Source of the DNA: CAWBRT01 sp963791145
GTDB lineage: Bacteria; Acidobacteriota; Terriglobia; Terriglobales; Acidobacteriaceae
Length of the DNA stretch: 64,000 bases
NCBI GenBank assembly: GCA_963791145.1
Contig: CAWBRT010000002.1
Span: 124,001 to 188,000 of the forward strand
Direction: 5' to 3'
Shown: positions 34,651-44,496 of the stretch, piece by piece
How positions within the stretch are numbered: position 1 is the stretch's first letter
Layout of the letters: each line of letters begins with the position of its first letter
Translations under genes and position numbers: made by a program
Notes under the pieces: model-generated
The model's input: only the letters and a program-made list of their open reading frames with translations
Databases searched by the model: none
What the model was told of the DNA's origin: nothing

Positions 34651-36549
34651 AATCAATCTTTCGTTCCCCACACGTTTGGTGACGTGTTCGCGGTCGAAGT
34701 ATTCCAGCAGCGGGATAGCGTACTTGCGGGTCACGCCGGTCAGGTCCTTGAAGCGGGAGATGTCCAGCTTCGGAGAAGTCTTTTTTATCTCCACGAGTTT
34801 CGCCTTCAGCTCCTCCAGCGCCTGGCGGTGGAAGACCAGCTCCTCGTTCACCTTGATCAGCGTGCGATCGCGCAGCAGGAGAGTCACGATCTGCTGCGCT
34901 CGCGCGCGATCGAGCTTGAGCGAGGCGAGCACGTCCTTGAGCGCCGGTACCTGCAGTCCAGCCTTGAGGAAGACCTCTTCGATGCGCCGCTGCGACTCGG
35001 CTTCGTCGCTGCGCATGGCGACGCCGCGTCCGGCCTGGCTGATCAGCTCGCCCTGCAGTTCGACGTTCTTCTCGCGCGCCAGAGATTCGACGACCCCGGC
35101 AAAAACCGTTGCGTCGAGCCCGAGCTGATCGCGCAGCTCCTCGCGGTTCATGCCGGCCACCAGGCGGTTCTTGTCATGAAACGAGGTGAGGCGTTGCAGC
35201 AGCTCGCGGCGTGCATTCTCGAAGGCTGCAGCATCAACCAGCAAGTCACGCAAAGTCACGATCTGCTTGCTCTCGACGGCCGAAGCTATCAGAGGCGCCA
35301 GCCGCTCCGCCGGCCAGCCGGTTTCTGCCACCGCCGCGGGCAGCGACAGCCCGCGTGCCTGCCGCCGCGCCACCCGCGCCAGCAGCAATTCTTCGCGCGA
35401 GCCGCTGCGCAGCCGGCGCAGCAACTCCGCGTGCTTGTCGGCAGGCATGCGCCGCGTCGAGGGCGCGGCGTCCAGCACCGCACCTCCGCCGATGGTGATC
35501 ACGGGCGAGAACTGCCGCAGGATAAAGCGGTCTTCGGGCAGCAGCGGCATCGGGTCGGCCAGCCGCAGTTGCGCCAAGCCGGTTTCGCCCGGACGAAGCT
35601 CCTTCTGGCCGATCAGTGCGACCTCGGCGACGGTCTCCGCCGTGTAGGCATGCAGGTGGACGCGCGTGCCGCTCTTCAGCGGGCGGGCGGAGGGCAGCAG
35701 TGTGAGTTCAACGTCGAGCCGACCGGCGGCGTGAAACAGTCCGGCGCCGGTCAACATCATGCCGCGCGCCAGCTCTTCCGGGGAGACGCCGGCGAGATTG
35801 ACGGCCGTGCGCTGGCCCGCAACCGCCTGCTCGGCGGGCTCGTTATGGTTCTGGATTCCGCGCACCCGCACCCGCCGCTCTCCGGGCAGGACCTCGACCT
35901 CTTCTTCTTTGCGCAGCGTGCCGGAGATCAGCGTGCCGGTGACCACCGTGCCGAAGCCCTTGATGGTGAATACGCGGTCAATGGGCAGGCGCAGGGCGGC
36001 CCGCGCATCGCGCGCCGGCGCTTCGCAGGCGAGCCGCGCCAGCTCCGACCGCAACCGGTCAAGCCCCAGTCCGGTGGTGGCGCTGACAGCAACGACCGGG
36101 GCGTGCGCGGCATCGAGAAACGAGCCGCGCAGGTACTCTTCCACTTCCAGCCGCACTACTTCGAGCGTGTCGGCGTCGACCAGGTCGGCTTTGGTCAGCA
36201 CGGTGAGGCCGCGACGGATATTGAGCATGCGGCAGATGTCGAAGTGCTCGCGGGTTTGCGGCTTGATCGATTCGTCGGCGGCGATCACCAGCATGACCAC
36301 ATCGATGCCGCCGACGCCGGCCAGCATGTTGCGCACGAAGCGCTCGTGCCCGGGAACATCGACAAAGCCGATGCGCAATGGCTGGCCGTCAGGTGCGGGC
36401 AGCTCCAGGTGGGCGAAGCCGAGGTCGATGGTGATGCCGCGCCGCTTCTCCTCTTCCAGGCGGTCGGGGTCGATGCCGGTGAGGGCGCGCACCAGCGTGC
36501 TCTTGCCATGATCGATGTGCCCGGCGGTGCCGACGATGACGGAGCGCAT
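34645..36549 (-). CDS. selB: Selenocysteine-specific translation elongation factor SelB
   Basis: SelB carries selenocysteinyl-tRNA to UGA codons marked by a SECIS hairpin. The N-terminal GTPase has GTAGHIDHGKSTLVRAL, GITIDLGFAHLEL, DVPGHERFVRNML and TKAD, then beta-barrel domains and four C-terminal winged-helix modules, ending KYAIPLLEYFDREHVTKRVG. It has 634 residues from the ATG at 36549; ATG 36558 is an alternative. No selA, selC or obvious selenoprotein gene is in the window. A D-type heptamer palindrome sits directly upstream, with no Shine-Dalgarno sequence visible. Confidence 0.95.
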   Translation of the reverse strand: MRSVIVGTAGHIDHGKSTLVRALTGIDPDRLEEEKRRGITIDLGFAHLELPAPDGQPLRIGFVDVPGHERFVRNMLAGVGGIDVVMLVIAADESIKPQTREHFDICRMLNIRRGLTVLTKADLVDADTLEVVRLEVEEYLRGSFLDAAHAPVVAVSATTGLGLDRLRSELARLACEAPARDARAALRLPIDRVFTIKGFGTVVTGTLISGTLRKEEEVEVLPGERRVRVRGIQNHNEPAEQAVAGQRTAVNLAGVSPEELARGMMLTGAGLFHAAGRLDVELTLLPSARPLKSGTRVHLHAYTAETVAEVALIGQKELRPGETGLAQLRLADPMPLLPEDRFILRQFSPVITIGGGAVLDAAPSTRRMPADKHAELLRRLRSGSREELLLARVARRQARGLSLPAAVAETGWPAERLAPLIASAVESKQIVTLRDLLVDAAAFENARRELLQRLTSFHDKNRLVAGMNREELRDQLGLDATVFAGVVESLAREKNVELQGELISQAGRGVAMRSDEAESQRRIEEVFLKAGLQVPALKDVLASLKLDRARAQQIVTLLLRDRTLIKVNEELVFHRQALEELKAKLVEIKKTSPKLDISRFKDLTGVTRKYAIPLLEYFDREHVTKRVGNERLIQ

Positions 36550-36558
36550 GACATCCAT

Positions 36559-36658
36559 TTCAGATTTCAGATTTTTGATTGCAGATTGAAAAGCGGGGTC
36601 CGGTCTCTGCTGCTCGGTCAAAATCTGAAATCGAAAATCTGAAATCGAAAATCGAAAC
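36559..36658. repeat. Inverted pair of AGATTT heptamer arrays (D2)
   Basis: Units TTTCAGA, TTTCAGA, TTTTTGA, TTGCAGA (36559-36595) face AAATCTG, AAATCGA, AAATCTG, AAATCGA, AAATCGA (36620-36658) across about 25 bp. It fills the 110-bp spacer between ddl and selB and is built like D1 at 17270. Confidence 0.88.
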
Positions 36659-36659
36659 T

Positions 36660-37857
36660 TTACTTCACGTACCGGTTGCGCTTGCGGTCCTGGTGGCGCT
36701 CCAGGCCGAGCTGGATCAGGCTGTCGATCAGCTCCGGATAGTCGATGCCGGAGGCCGCCCACAGCTTGGGATACATGCTGATGGAGGTGAAGCCCGGCAT
36801 GGTGTTCACCTCGTTGATGTAAATCTTCTCCGAGACCGGGTCCATCAGGAAGTCCACCCGCGACAGGCCGCTGCAGTCGCAGGCCAGGAAGCCGCGCAAT
36901 CGCCATCTCCTGCACCTGTTTCTGCTGGCTTGCGGCTCAGCTTGGCCGGGAATCAGCAGCTTCGAGCCCTCGTCGATGTACTTGGCGTCGTAGTCGTAGA
37001 ACTCCTTGGCGGGAATGATCTCGCCGCAGACGGAGGCCTTCGGGTCGTCGTTGCCGAGCACGGCGCATTCGATCTCGCGCGCCTTGTGTTTTTTTCCGCC
37101 CACGCCCTGCTCGATGACGATCTTGCGGTCGTACTTGGCGGCCTCCTCGATGGCGCGGTCCGAGCTCGCCTGAGTCGTGCGCCTTGGTGATGCCCACCGA
37201 GCTGCCGAGATTGGCGGGCTTGACGAACATCGGATACTTCAGCGCGCCTCTCGATCTGCTTGCGCGTCTTCTTCGGCTCGTCCTCCCACTGACTGCGCAG
37301 GATGGTGACGTGCTTCACGATCGGCAGCCCGGCATCGCGGAAGAGGCGCTTCATCACGTCTTTGTCCATGCCGGCCGCCGAGCCCAGCACGCCCGAGCCG
37401 ACGTAGGCGATCTCGGCCAGATCGAGCAGTCCCTGAATGGTGCCGTCCTCGCCGAAGGTCCCGTGCAGCACCGGAAAGATGACATCCACATCGATGGCGG
37501 GCTTGGCGCGCGCCTGCCGGCTCGGCGGTGTCAAATGGAATGATCGACGATTGGCCGCCGAAGGCGGCCGGCACGGGCGGCACCAGAACCGACTCGCCAT
37601 GCTGCAACAGGGCGGCGCCGGGCGTGGCGTCAGGATCGCCCGCGCGCAGATGCTGCGCATCCTTGTACTCGCCGCTTCAGCAGCCGCTCGGCGTGCAGGT
37701 CGGTCAGCCAGCGGCCTTCCTTGGTGATGCCGATGGGGACCACGTCATACTTCTTGCGGTCGATGGCCTTGAAGATGGATGCCGCAGACAGCAGCGAGAC
37801 CTCGTGCTCGCCGCTGCGCCCGCCAAAGAGGATGCCGACACGCAACCGCTTTACCAT
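36660..37857 (-). CDS. ddl: D-alanine--D-alanine ligase (several frameshifts)
   Basis: Ddl makes the D-Ala-D-Ala dipeptide of peptidoglycan. The start (ATG 37857) gives VGILFGGRSGEHEVSLLSA. Further pieces in other frames give VIFPVLHGTFGEDGTIQGLL, GVLGSAAGMDKDVMKRLF, VKPANLGSSVGITKA, the central grasp region and the C-terminal INEVNTMPGFTSISMYPKL. At least five frame changes lie between about 37690 and 36900. All conserved blocks are present in order and intact, so sequencing indels are far likelier than a true pseudogene. Confidence 0.85.
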
Positions 37858-37859
37858 AG

Positions 37860-38472
37860 TTACTTCCCGTTCGCTCGCGCCTTGTCAGCAGGTTCTTGTG
37901 GATTCACTTTGCCGGATATATAACGAAAATCCGTGTATTTCCCTTTGTTATCTTCATGCGCGAGGTATTTCTTGATTTGCGCACTGTCGTAACTCTCACA
38001 GATGTAATAGCCGAATGCTTGCTTTATCGTTTCCAAGTCGATAAGCTTTCGCTTTCGTACCATCCCAAATCTTCAAAAAAGCCCAATAACAAATCATCGA
38101 CCTCAAATGCCGAGTAGCCAACCTTGCCGCTCTCAACCTGGACAACTCCATCGAGTTGTTGGCAATATCCTTTCTTATTTTCAAGAAAGGCATGTGATCG
38201 ATTACCTGCCCATTCTTGTCTCTTATCTCTAAGACCTCAGACTCTAATGCTGAATTCATAAGAAGTGCAAAGAGTGTCCGTGTCTCGTCGGCAAAAAACG
38301 TATCGATGAATCTCTTGGCAAAATCAGCACGAGAAATTTTCTTTATGCCGCGCAGCTGCCAGTATGCGATGCCCACCCCGACCAAAGCGAGCAGAACAGC
38401 AATCCCGGCCCAGAGGGCACTCCGATCAATGCAATGATTTGAGCCGAATAGAAAATGAAGGATGCTCATCAT
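37860..38472 (-). CDS. Hypothetical membrane-anchored protein (two frameshifts), DUF4760-like
   Basis: The first frame (from about 38472) has one membrane segment (LWAGIAVLLALVGVGIAYWQL) followed by a soluble helical region (ADFAKRFIDTFFADETRTL). The frame then changes near 38190 and again near 38058, giving in order DDLLLGFFEDLG and MVRKRKLIDLETIKQAFGYY. This reads as a continuous protein of about 200 residues resembling DUF4760-type proteins. The gene is noticeably more AT-rich than its neighbours. Its stop touches the ddl start, which suggests the same transcript. Function unknown. Confidence 0.6.
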
Positions 38473-38546
38473 TTGATTCACTAGACGGGAAATCGTTGGC
38501 TTTTCAACGCTCAACAACGGTCCTTCCCGTTAATTATCGCAAAATC

Positions 38547-39491
38547 CTACAGTATCTTCTTCCCGAACGCGCTGCAGGCCAGCTCCACGCTGAGCTCGGC
38601 GGTGCGGTTGTGCTCGTCGATCACCGGGTTGACCTCGACGATGTCGAAGCTCAGCATGCGTCCGTGGTCGGCGATGATCTCCATGCACAGGTGGCCTTCG
38701 CGGTAGGTGGCGCCGCCGGGGACGGGCGTGCCCACGCCGGGCGCGTCTTCCGGGTCGATGAAGTCCATGTCGACCGAGACGTGGTAGCCGACGGTGCCGC
38801 GGCCGGCGATGCGCAGCGCGTCTTCCATCACGGCCCGCATGCCGCGCTCGTCGATGTCGCGCATGGTGAAGGCCTCGATGCCGGCGCGGCGGATGTTCTC
38901 CTTCTCCGGCAGATCGACGTCGCGCAGCCCGACCAGCACGCAGTTGTCGGGCGCCACCTTGGGCGACCAGCCGTAGATGTCGGCCAGCTCCTTCGGCCCC
39001 AGCCCCAGAATGGCGCCCAGCGGCATGCCGTGAACGTTGCCGCTGACCGTGCTGTCGGGGGTGTTGATGTCGGAGTGCGCGTCCAGCCAGATCAGCCCCA
39101 CGCGCTGCCGCTGCTGGCGGTAAAACTCGGCCACTCCGGAGACCGAGCCGACGGCCATGGAGTGATCGCCGCCGATCGAGAGCGGCACAGCTCCCTCCTT
39201 GAGCGTCTCTACGACCAGCGCGGCGTGCTTCTTGCAGGTGGCGGTGATCTCCTTGAGATAGCGGGCGCGCAACTCCCCCGGGTTCTTCTGCTCGGCCAGC
39301 ACCACCGCGATGTTGCCGGCGTCTTCGACGGTGTGCCCAAGCGCCTCGAGCTTCGACTCCAGCCCGGCCACGCGCACCGCCGAGGGTCCCATGTCCACCC
39401 CGCGGCGCTGCTGCCCAAGGTCCAGCGGAACGCCGATCACGCGAATGGTGCGGCCGGGAATGCTGCCGAAAGATGCGGGAACGCTTGTCAT
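38547..39491 (-). CDS. rocF: Arginase (ureohydrolase family)
   Basis: Arginase hydrolyses arginine to ornithine and urea at a binuclear manganese site. The metal ligands are in SIGGDHSMAVG, WLDAHSDINTP and SVDMDFIDPEDAPGVGTP. The 314-residue protein also has IGVPLDLGQQRRGVDMGP at the start and FDIVEVNP near the end. The ATG at 39491 directly abuts a heptamer array. Agmatinase is less likely given the N-terminal motif. Confidence 0.93.
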   Translation of the reverse strand: MTSVPASFGSIPGRTIRVIGVPLDLGQQRRGVDMGPSAVRVAGLESKLEALGHTVEDAGNIAVVLAEQKNPGELRARYLKEITATCKKHAALVVETLKEGAVPLSIGGDHSMAVGSVSGVAEFYRQQRQRVGLIWLDAHSDINTPDSTVSGNVHGMPLGAILGLGPKELADIYGWSPKVAPDNCVLVGLRDVDLPEKENIRRAGIEAFTMRDIDERGMRAVMEDALRIAGRGTVGYHVSVDMDFIDPEDAPGVGTPVPGGATYREGHLCMEIIADHGRMLSFDIVEVNPVIDEHNRTAELSVELACSAFGKKIL

Positions 39492-39492
39492 C

Positions 39493-39610
39493 AGTTCTTC
39501 GTTATGTCGTTCGTCGTTCTTCGTTTAAAGTTCCCGGTCCTTCATTGCCCAGCTACCAGCGATGCGGCAGTAAAAACTGAGAACGAAGAACTAATAACGA
39601 AGAACCGCAG
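39493..39610. repeat. Inverted pair of GTTCTTC/CAGTTCT heptamer arrays (B4)
   Basis: Units such as CAGTTCTTCGTT, GTTCGTC and GTTCTTC (39493-39535) face AACTGAGAACGAAGAACT (39572-39610). The element runs exactly from the arginase start codon to the stop codon of the duplicated asnS tail at 39611. Confidence 0.8.
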
Positions 39611-39761
39611 TTACGGATACATCCTGTGCAACATTCTCGGGAACGGGATTGTTTCCCTGACATGCTCCAATCCGCAGATCGTCATTCTTAGGGCTCCGCG
39701 CCGGAGGCGCTTCGCCCTCGCCGCCAGCGCGAGCGCGACAGCTCGCGCCGCCGGCTCACCC

Positions 39762-41124
<1,363 letters not shown>

Positions 41125-41467
41125 AAGATTAGACCGTCGGGTGCCCCACCTTCGCGTCGCGCTGTTCGACGCTAAAGTGGGTTAGTTCTTCCTGCTCAAA
41201 CCGCCGAAACTACCCCACGTTAGCCAACGACAGATGAATGTGGGGCACCAGCGCCAACCGGCTATTGTAGCGGGAAGAGGCAAGTCAGGGCGAGAGGATG
41301 GACTGATCAGGATAATTTCGAGGGCCGGAGTGCCCCAGGTTCGCGCCGTGCTTTCGGCGCTAACCTGGGATTCTTCTCCGCCAAACCGATCGTATCCACC
41401 TTAGCTGCGCTTCGCTCGCGAAGGTGGGCACCGCGCTTCTACACCGCCCGTTCCTGGACTGATACCG
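41125..41467. other. Intergenic region made of palindromic repeats
   Basis: About 340 bp without a gene. Several copies of a GTGCCCCAC...GTGGG-type palindrome are seen (41141-41183, 41210-41252, 41330-41372, 41398-41433), each with a different inner sequence between the conserved ends. These resemble dispersed hairpin repeats rather than a regulatory region. Confidence 0.7.
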
Positions 41468-41850
41468 TCACAGGTAATTCGAAATCTCGATCAGAGTTGT
41501 TGTCCGGATCGCGAAGATAGACTCGAGAGCAGCTTTCCCACGGCGCCTGTGCGCTCGACGGGGCCTTACTTCAATGGGGATGGATAAATCCGACAGATGC
41601 CGAATGACTTGCTCCAGCGGGTCCCTGGCGATGAAACAAAGATCGCCGGAGCCAGGCGTCGGATGAGCACGCTTTCGGCTCAAATTCACGCGCCCACGCT
41701 GGTGCAGGTTGATCTTCTGTTGGCCGAACTTCAGCGCTCGACGCTCGCCGAAAGTAAGGCCTGCATGCCCAAGGCTTGGTGTAGAAATCAATCGTTCGGT
41801 CGATGTCGGCGACGGTCAAGACGAGATGGTCGAGGCGGTCGATCGTGAGT
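41468..41850 (-). pseudogene. VOC-family (glyoxalase/bleomycin resistance fold) protein, frame broken
   Basis: Pieces in different frames read in order: ALTIDRLDHLVLTVADIDRT, IDFYT, then LTFGERRALKFGQQKINLHQ, PTPGSGDLCFIARDPLEQVI, the ERTGAVGKL region and LIEISNYL at the stop (41468). Together they form a normal single-domain VOC protein of about 125 residues, metal-binding and of unknown substrate. At least four frame changes occur in under 400 bp. Either sequencing errors or true decay could explain this; unlike ligA or ddl the gene is not essential, so decay cannot be dismissed. No good start codon is visible. Confidence 0.7.
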
Positions 41851-41892
41851 GCCAGTGGATAGATTAACCTGACGCATGGGTCACCGTCGGAT

Positions 41893-42838
41893 TCATTTAG
41901 CCAGGAACTGCTTCACACGCTCCATACATTCCTGCTGCACGCGCGCGTCGTCGCCGAAGCCAGCGAGCCAGTAGACCTCGGGCTCGCGGCGGAACCAGGT
42001 CATCTGGCGCTTGGCGTAGTTGCGGTGTCCCTGCTGGGCGGCGGCGATGGCCTCCTCGCGCTCAGCTCTCCGCTCAGCAATTGCGCGGCCTGGCGGTAGC
42101 CAAGGAGTTCAATACCTGTGGAGGGTTTGCGCCGTAGCGGGCCAGCAGCGTGCGGGTCTCCTCGATGAGTCCCTCGTCGAACATGCGCCGGGCGCGCTCA
42201 TTGATGCGCTCGTAGAGCAGGCTGCGCTCCGGGTTGAGTCCCAGGCGAAGCAGGCGGAAGCCGCGCAGCGGCTCGCGTCCCTTCTGCCAGAGCTCGGTCA
42301 TGGGCCGGCGCGCCAGCAGGCAGACCTCGAGCGCGCGGATCAGCTTGGGAGCGTCGTTGGGGTGAATCGTGGCGGCGGCTGCGAGGTCGAGGCGCGAGAG
42401 CAGGCGGTGCAGGTATTCCGATCCTCGTCCGCGAACGCGTTGACGCAATCGCTGGCGCAACTCTTCGGAGCGTTGCGGGCCGGGAAACAGGCCTTCGAGC
42501 AGCGCCCGCAGGTAGAGTCCGCTGCCGCCGGCAACAATCGGCAGGTGGCCGCGCGCCGTGATCTCAGCCAGCGCCTGGCGGGCAAGGCGGGCGTAGTCGC
42601 CCGCGGTAAATGGCTCGTCGGGGGCTACCAAGTCGAGCAGGTGATGGGGAGCGCGGCCTCGCTCATCTTCCGTGGGCTTGGCGGTGCCGGCTACCAGGTC
42701 GCGATAGATGGAAACCGAATCGCAACTGACGATCTCGCCGGAGAATCGCTCGGCCAGTGCGAGTGAGAGCGCGGTCTTGCCGCTGGCGGTAGGGCCGAGA
42801 ATGACGATGAGGGGAGCGTCATGCGGCGCGTCTTTCAT
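41893..42838 (-). CDS. miaA: tRNA dimethylallyltransferase (two frameshifts)
   Basis: MiaA adds a dimethylallyl group to A37 of tRNAs that read codons starting with U. The N-terminal P-loop is VILGPTASGKTALSLALAE, with VSCDSVSIYRDLVAGTAKP and HHLLDLVAP following. The main frame ends early near 42085, but one missing base near 42105 and another near 42065 restore LGYRQAAQLLSGE and EAIAAAQQGHRNYAKRQMTW up to the stop at 41893. The reconstructed 315 residues match the family. The start ATG is 42838. Confidence 0.92.
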
Positions 42839-42884
42839 CGCGCGCTCCCCGGAAGGATATTGGCTGCAGACGGGAATGTACCGT

Positions 42885-42950
42885 CAGGGGCTAAAGCCCC
42901 CGATTTTCTGTGGTTCTGGATGGCATGGCTAAAGCCATGCCCTTTCAAAG
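42885..42950. repeat. GGCTAAAGCC-type palindromes
   Basis: GGGGCTAAAGCCCC (42887-42900) and GGCATGGCTAAAGCCATGCC (42922-42941) are two perfect palindromes sharing the GGCTAAAGCC core. Repeats with this core occur widely between genes in several phyla. The second overlaps the 3' end of the small frame at 42929. Confidence 0.75.
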
Positions 42951-43123
42951 CTGGATGTTTGGTCTTCACCGGCGCGCTCCACGGGATGCGGTCCCCAGAA
43001 GCGCAGGATGGTGAACAGCAGGATCGCCAGCGCGATCAGCACCAGTCCGTAGATACGCCGCGCGTTGCCGGGATGAAGGCGAGGGGGCACGCCGGAATTG
43101 TAATCCAGCCCCAGCAGGCGCAA
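42929..43123 (-). CDS. Possible small single-span membrane protein
   Basis: From a TTG at 43123, 64 codons encode a soluble N-terminus, one membrane segment (IYGLVLIALAILLFTILRFW) and a short tail. The last residues and the stop come from the GGCTAAAGCC repeat, so the natural end may differ. The membrane segment flanked by charged residues is the main support. Function unknown. Confidence 0.4.
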   Translation of the reverse strand: MRLLGLDYNSGVPPRLHPGNARRIYGLVLIALAILLFTILRFWGPHPVERAGEDQTSSFERAWL

Positions 43124-43205
43124 CTATGACGTTGTTCGACCGGGGCATGAATATGCCTAGCAGACGCGACTGTGGCGTCCGCCGGGAGAGTCTTGGCGCT
43201 CAACG

Positions 43206-43421
43206 CTATTTGCCCTTCATCGCGGACAGGCACTGCCCGTAGAGTTCCAGCAGATGCTTGGCGTAGTCTTCCGCGTCCTGGTTGCCGGACGCGCTCTGAA
43301 AGCCGGCGCCGGCCGAGCCGGTCTTTCCGTAGCCGGTGGTGCCGGCGATGAACTTCATCATGTCGAGCGCGATGTCCTCGTCGCGCCGCGAGCCCAGGAG
43401 CATCGGCGTAGCTTCGTTCAT
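43206..43421 (-). CDS. Small conserved-looking hypothetical protein
   Basis: From ATG 43421 the 71-residue product (MNEATPMLLGSRRDEDIALD to YGQCLSAMKGK) is soluble and mostly helical, with a glycine-rich middle (GTTGYGKTGSAGAGF). Codon use matches neighbouring genes and the C-terminal helix EDYAKHLLELYGQCL looks structured. I do not recognise a family. An upstream start is possible. Confidence 0.55.
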   Translation of the reverse strand: MNEATPMLLGSRRDEDIALDMMKFIAGTTGYGKTGSAGAGFQSASGNQDAEDYAKHLLELYGQCLSAMKGK

Positions 43422-43438
43422 GGCAGCAACTGCCTCCA

Positions 43439-43590
43439 CGGTCAGTTCCCAGTTCTCAGTTCTCAGTTTTCCGTTCCGCGAGTGCGATCTTGCGAGGGCA
43501 ACAATACATTCGAGAGACAACATACGCAAGAGCAGCTGGAGCCGCTCAACGAACCTAAGATCTAGGAACCGGGAACTGAGAACTACTCTT
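43439..43590. repeat. Inverted pair of CAGTTCT heptamer arrays (B5)
   Basis: Units CAGTTCC, CAGTTCT, CAGTTCT, CAGTTTT, CCGTTCC (43442-43476) face inverted units GGAACCG, GGAACTG, AGAACTA (43566-43587) across about 90 bp, upstream of the small gene at 43421. Confidence 0.8.
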
Positions 43591-43726
43591 AGGCATCGAT
43601 GATAGCAGAATGCGCGCCCCGTCCCGGCTGTGCTCGCCGGCGAGCGGCGCTCGGTCCACACATTTGCAACTGCACAAATGCGGGCCACCCCGAAAGGTTC
43701 TTGATCGCGCACAGTAAAATAGATGC

Positions 43727-43950
43727 ATGGGCGACCTCGGCAAGATCCTGATCGGCATCGGCGGGCTGCTGGTTGTGCTCGGGGTGGTGCTGGTGGCCGC
43801 CGGCAAACTGAATCTTCCCCTGGGCCGGCTGCCGGGCGACATCAGCTATCGCGGCAAGAACACGTCGTCTACTTTCCCATCGTAACCTGCATCGTGGTCA
43901 GCGTGCTGCTTTCGCTGATCTTCTGGATCGTGGGCCTGTTCCGAAAGTAG
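43727..43950 (+). CDS. DUF2905 family small membrane protein (one frameshift)
   Basis: MGDLGKILIGIGGLLVVLGV and LPLGRLPGDISYRGKN are the conserved start of the family. After a frame change near 43862, VVYFPIVTCIVVSVLLSLIF and a C-terminal FRK follow. The two membrane segments and the length of about 74 residues match DUF2905. Role unknown; such proteins often neighbour RuvB or QueA. The stop TAG (43948-43950) is the first unit of heptamer array A4. Confidence 0.85.
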
Positions 43951-44085
43951 GGGTTAGGGATCAGGGAATAGGGGTTAGAGGAGTCCATCCCCACTCTATA
44001 TCCAGTCCTTCTTTCTTTCCTAATTACGTTGTTTTGGTCAAACGCGGCCACTAATCCCTAGCCCCTAAATCCTAATCCCTATTTC
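43948..44085. repeat. Inverted pair of TAGGG heptamer arrays (A4)
   Basis: Units TAGGGGT, TAGGGAT, CAGGGAA, TAGGGGT, TAGAGGA (43948-43982) face ACTAATC, CCTAGCC, CCTAAAT, CCTAATC, CCTATTT (44050-44085) across about 68 bp. The first TAG is the stop codon of the DUF2905 gene. Confidence 0.83.
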
Positions 44086-44124
44086 CATTCCAACCTGCTG
44101 TTCGGCTCATGCGTCTAGATCAAC

Positions 44125-44496
44125 ATGGACTGGATGGTCGAGGCCATTTCGATAGCGGGCAATTTTCTGTTCATTGGCGCGCTGGTGGTCTACGGCTTCT
44201 CGCTCTTTGCCGAGTACCACGCCACGGGCAAATGGGCGAAGAACGTCACCGGGCTGCTCGCCGGTCTCGGCATGCTGACGCTGGCCTTCGCCCTGCTGCT
44301 GACGCCCGCCAATGCCGAGATCATCCTGATGGCGGCCCGCCGGGGCGCCTCCCGGCTGTTCCTGGGAGCCAGCAGCGCGTTGCTGGTGGCCGCCATCGCC
44401 GCCTTCGGGCTGATTACCTACGCCAGACCTTTCCGCCTGCGCCTGGAGCGCAAGATCGAGCGGGATCTGAATCGTGACCTTCCCAAGATCCCATAA
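44125..44496 (+). CDS. Small integral membrane protein
   Basis: The 123-residue protein has three hydrophobic segments (AGNFLFIGALVVYGFSLFAE, GLLAGLGMLTLAFALLL, LFLGASSALLVAAIAAFGL) and a basic C-terminal tail. No family is recognised. It overlaps the Nramp-like gene by 23 bp, so the two are probably cotranscribed and translationally coupled. Confidence 0.72.
   Translation: MDWMVEAISIAGNFLFIGALVVYGFSLFAEYHATGKWAKNVTGLLAGLGMLTLAFALLLTPANAEIILMAARRGASRLFLGASSALLVAAIAAFGLITYARPFRLRLERKIERDLNRDLPKIP

Noticed and set aside
34600..36642. A 680-codon open frame on the plus strand across selB
   Set aside because: It is antisense to the clearly identified SelB and has the biased composition of a shadow frame.
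36660..37857. ddl as a genuine pseudogene
   Set aside because: All conserved blocks remain in order with intact residues, the gene is essential for most cell walls, and other essential genes here show the same kind of breaks.
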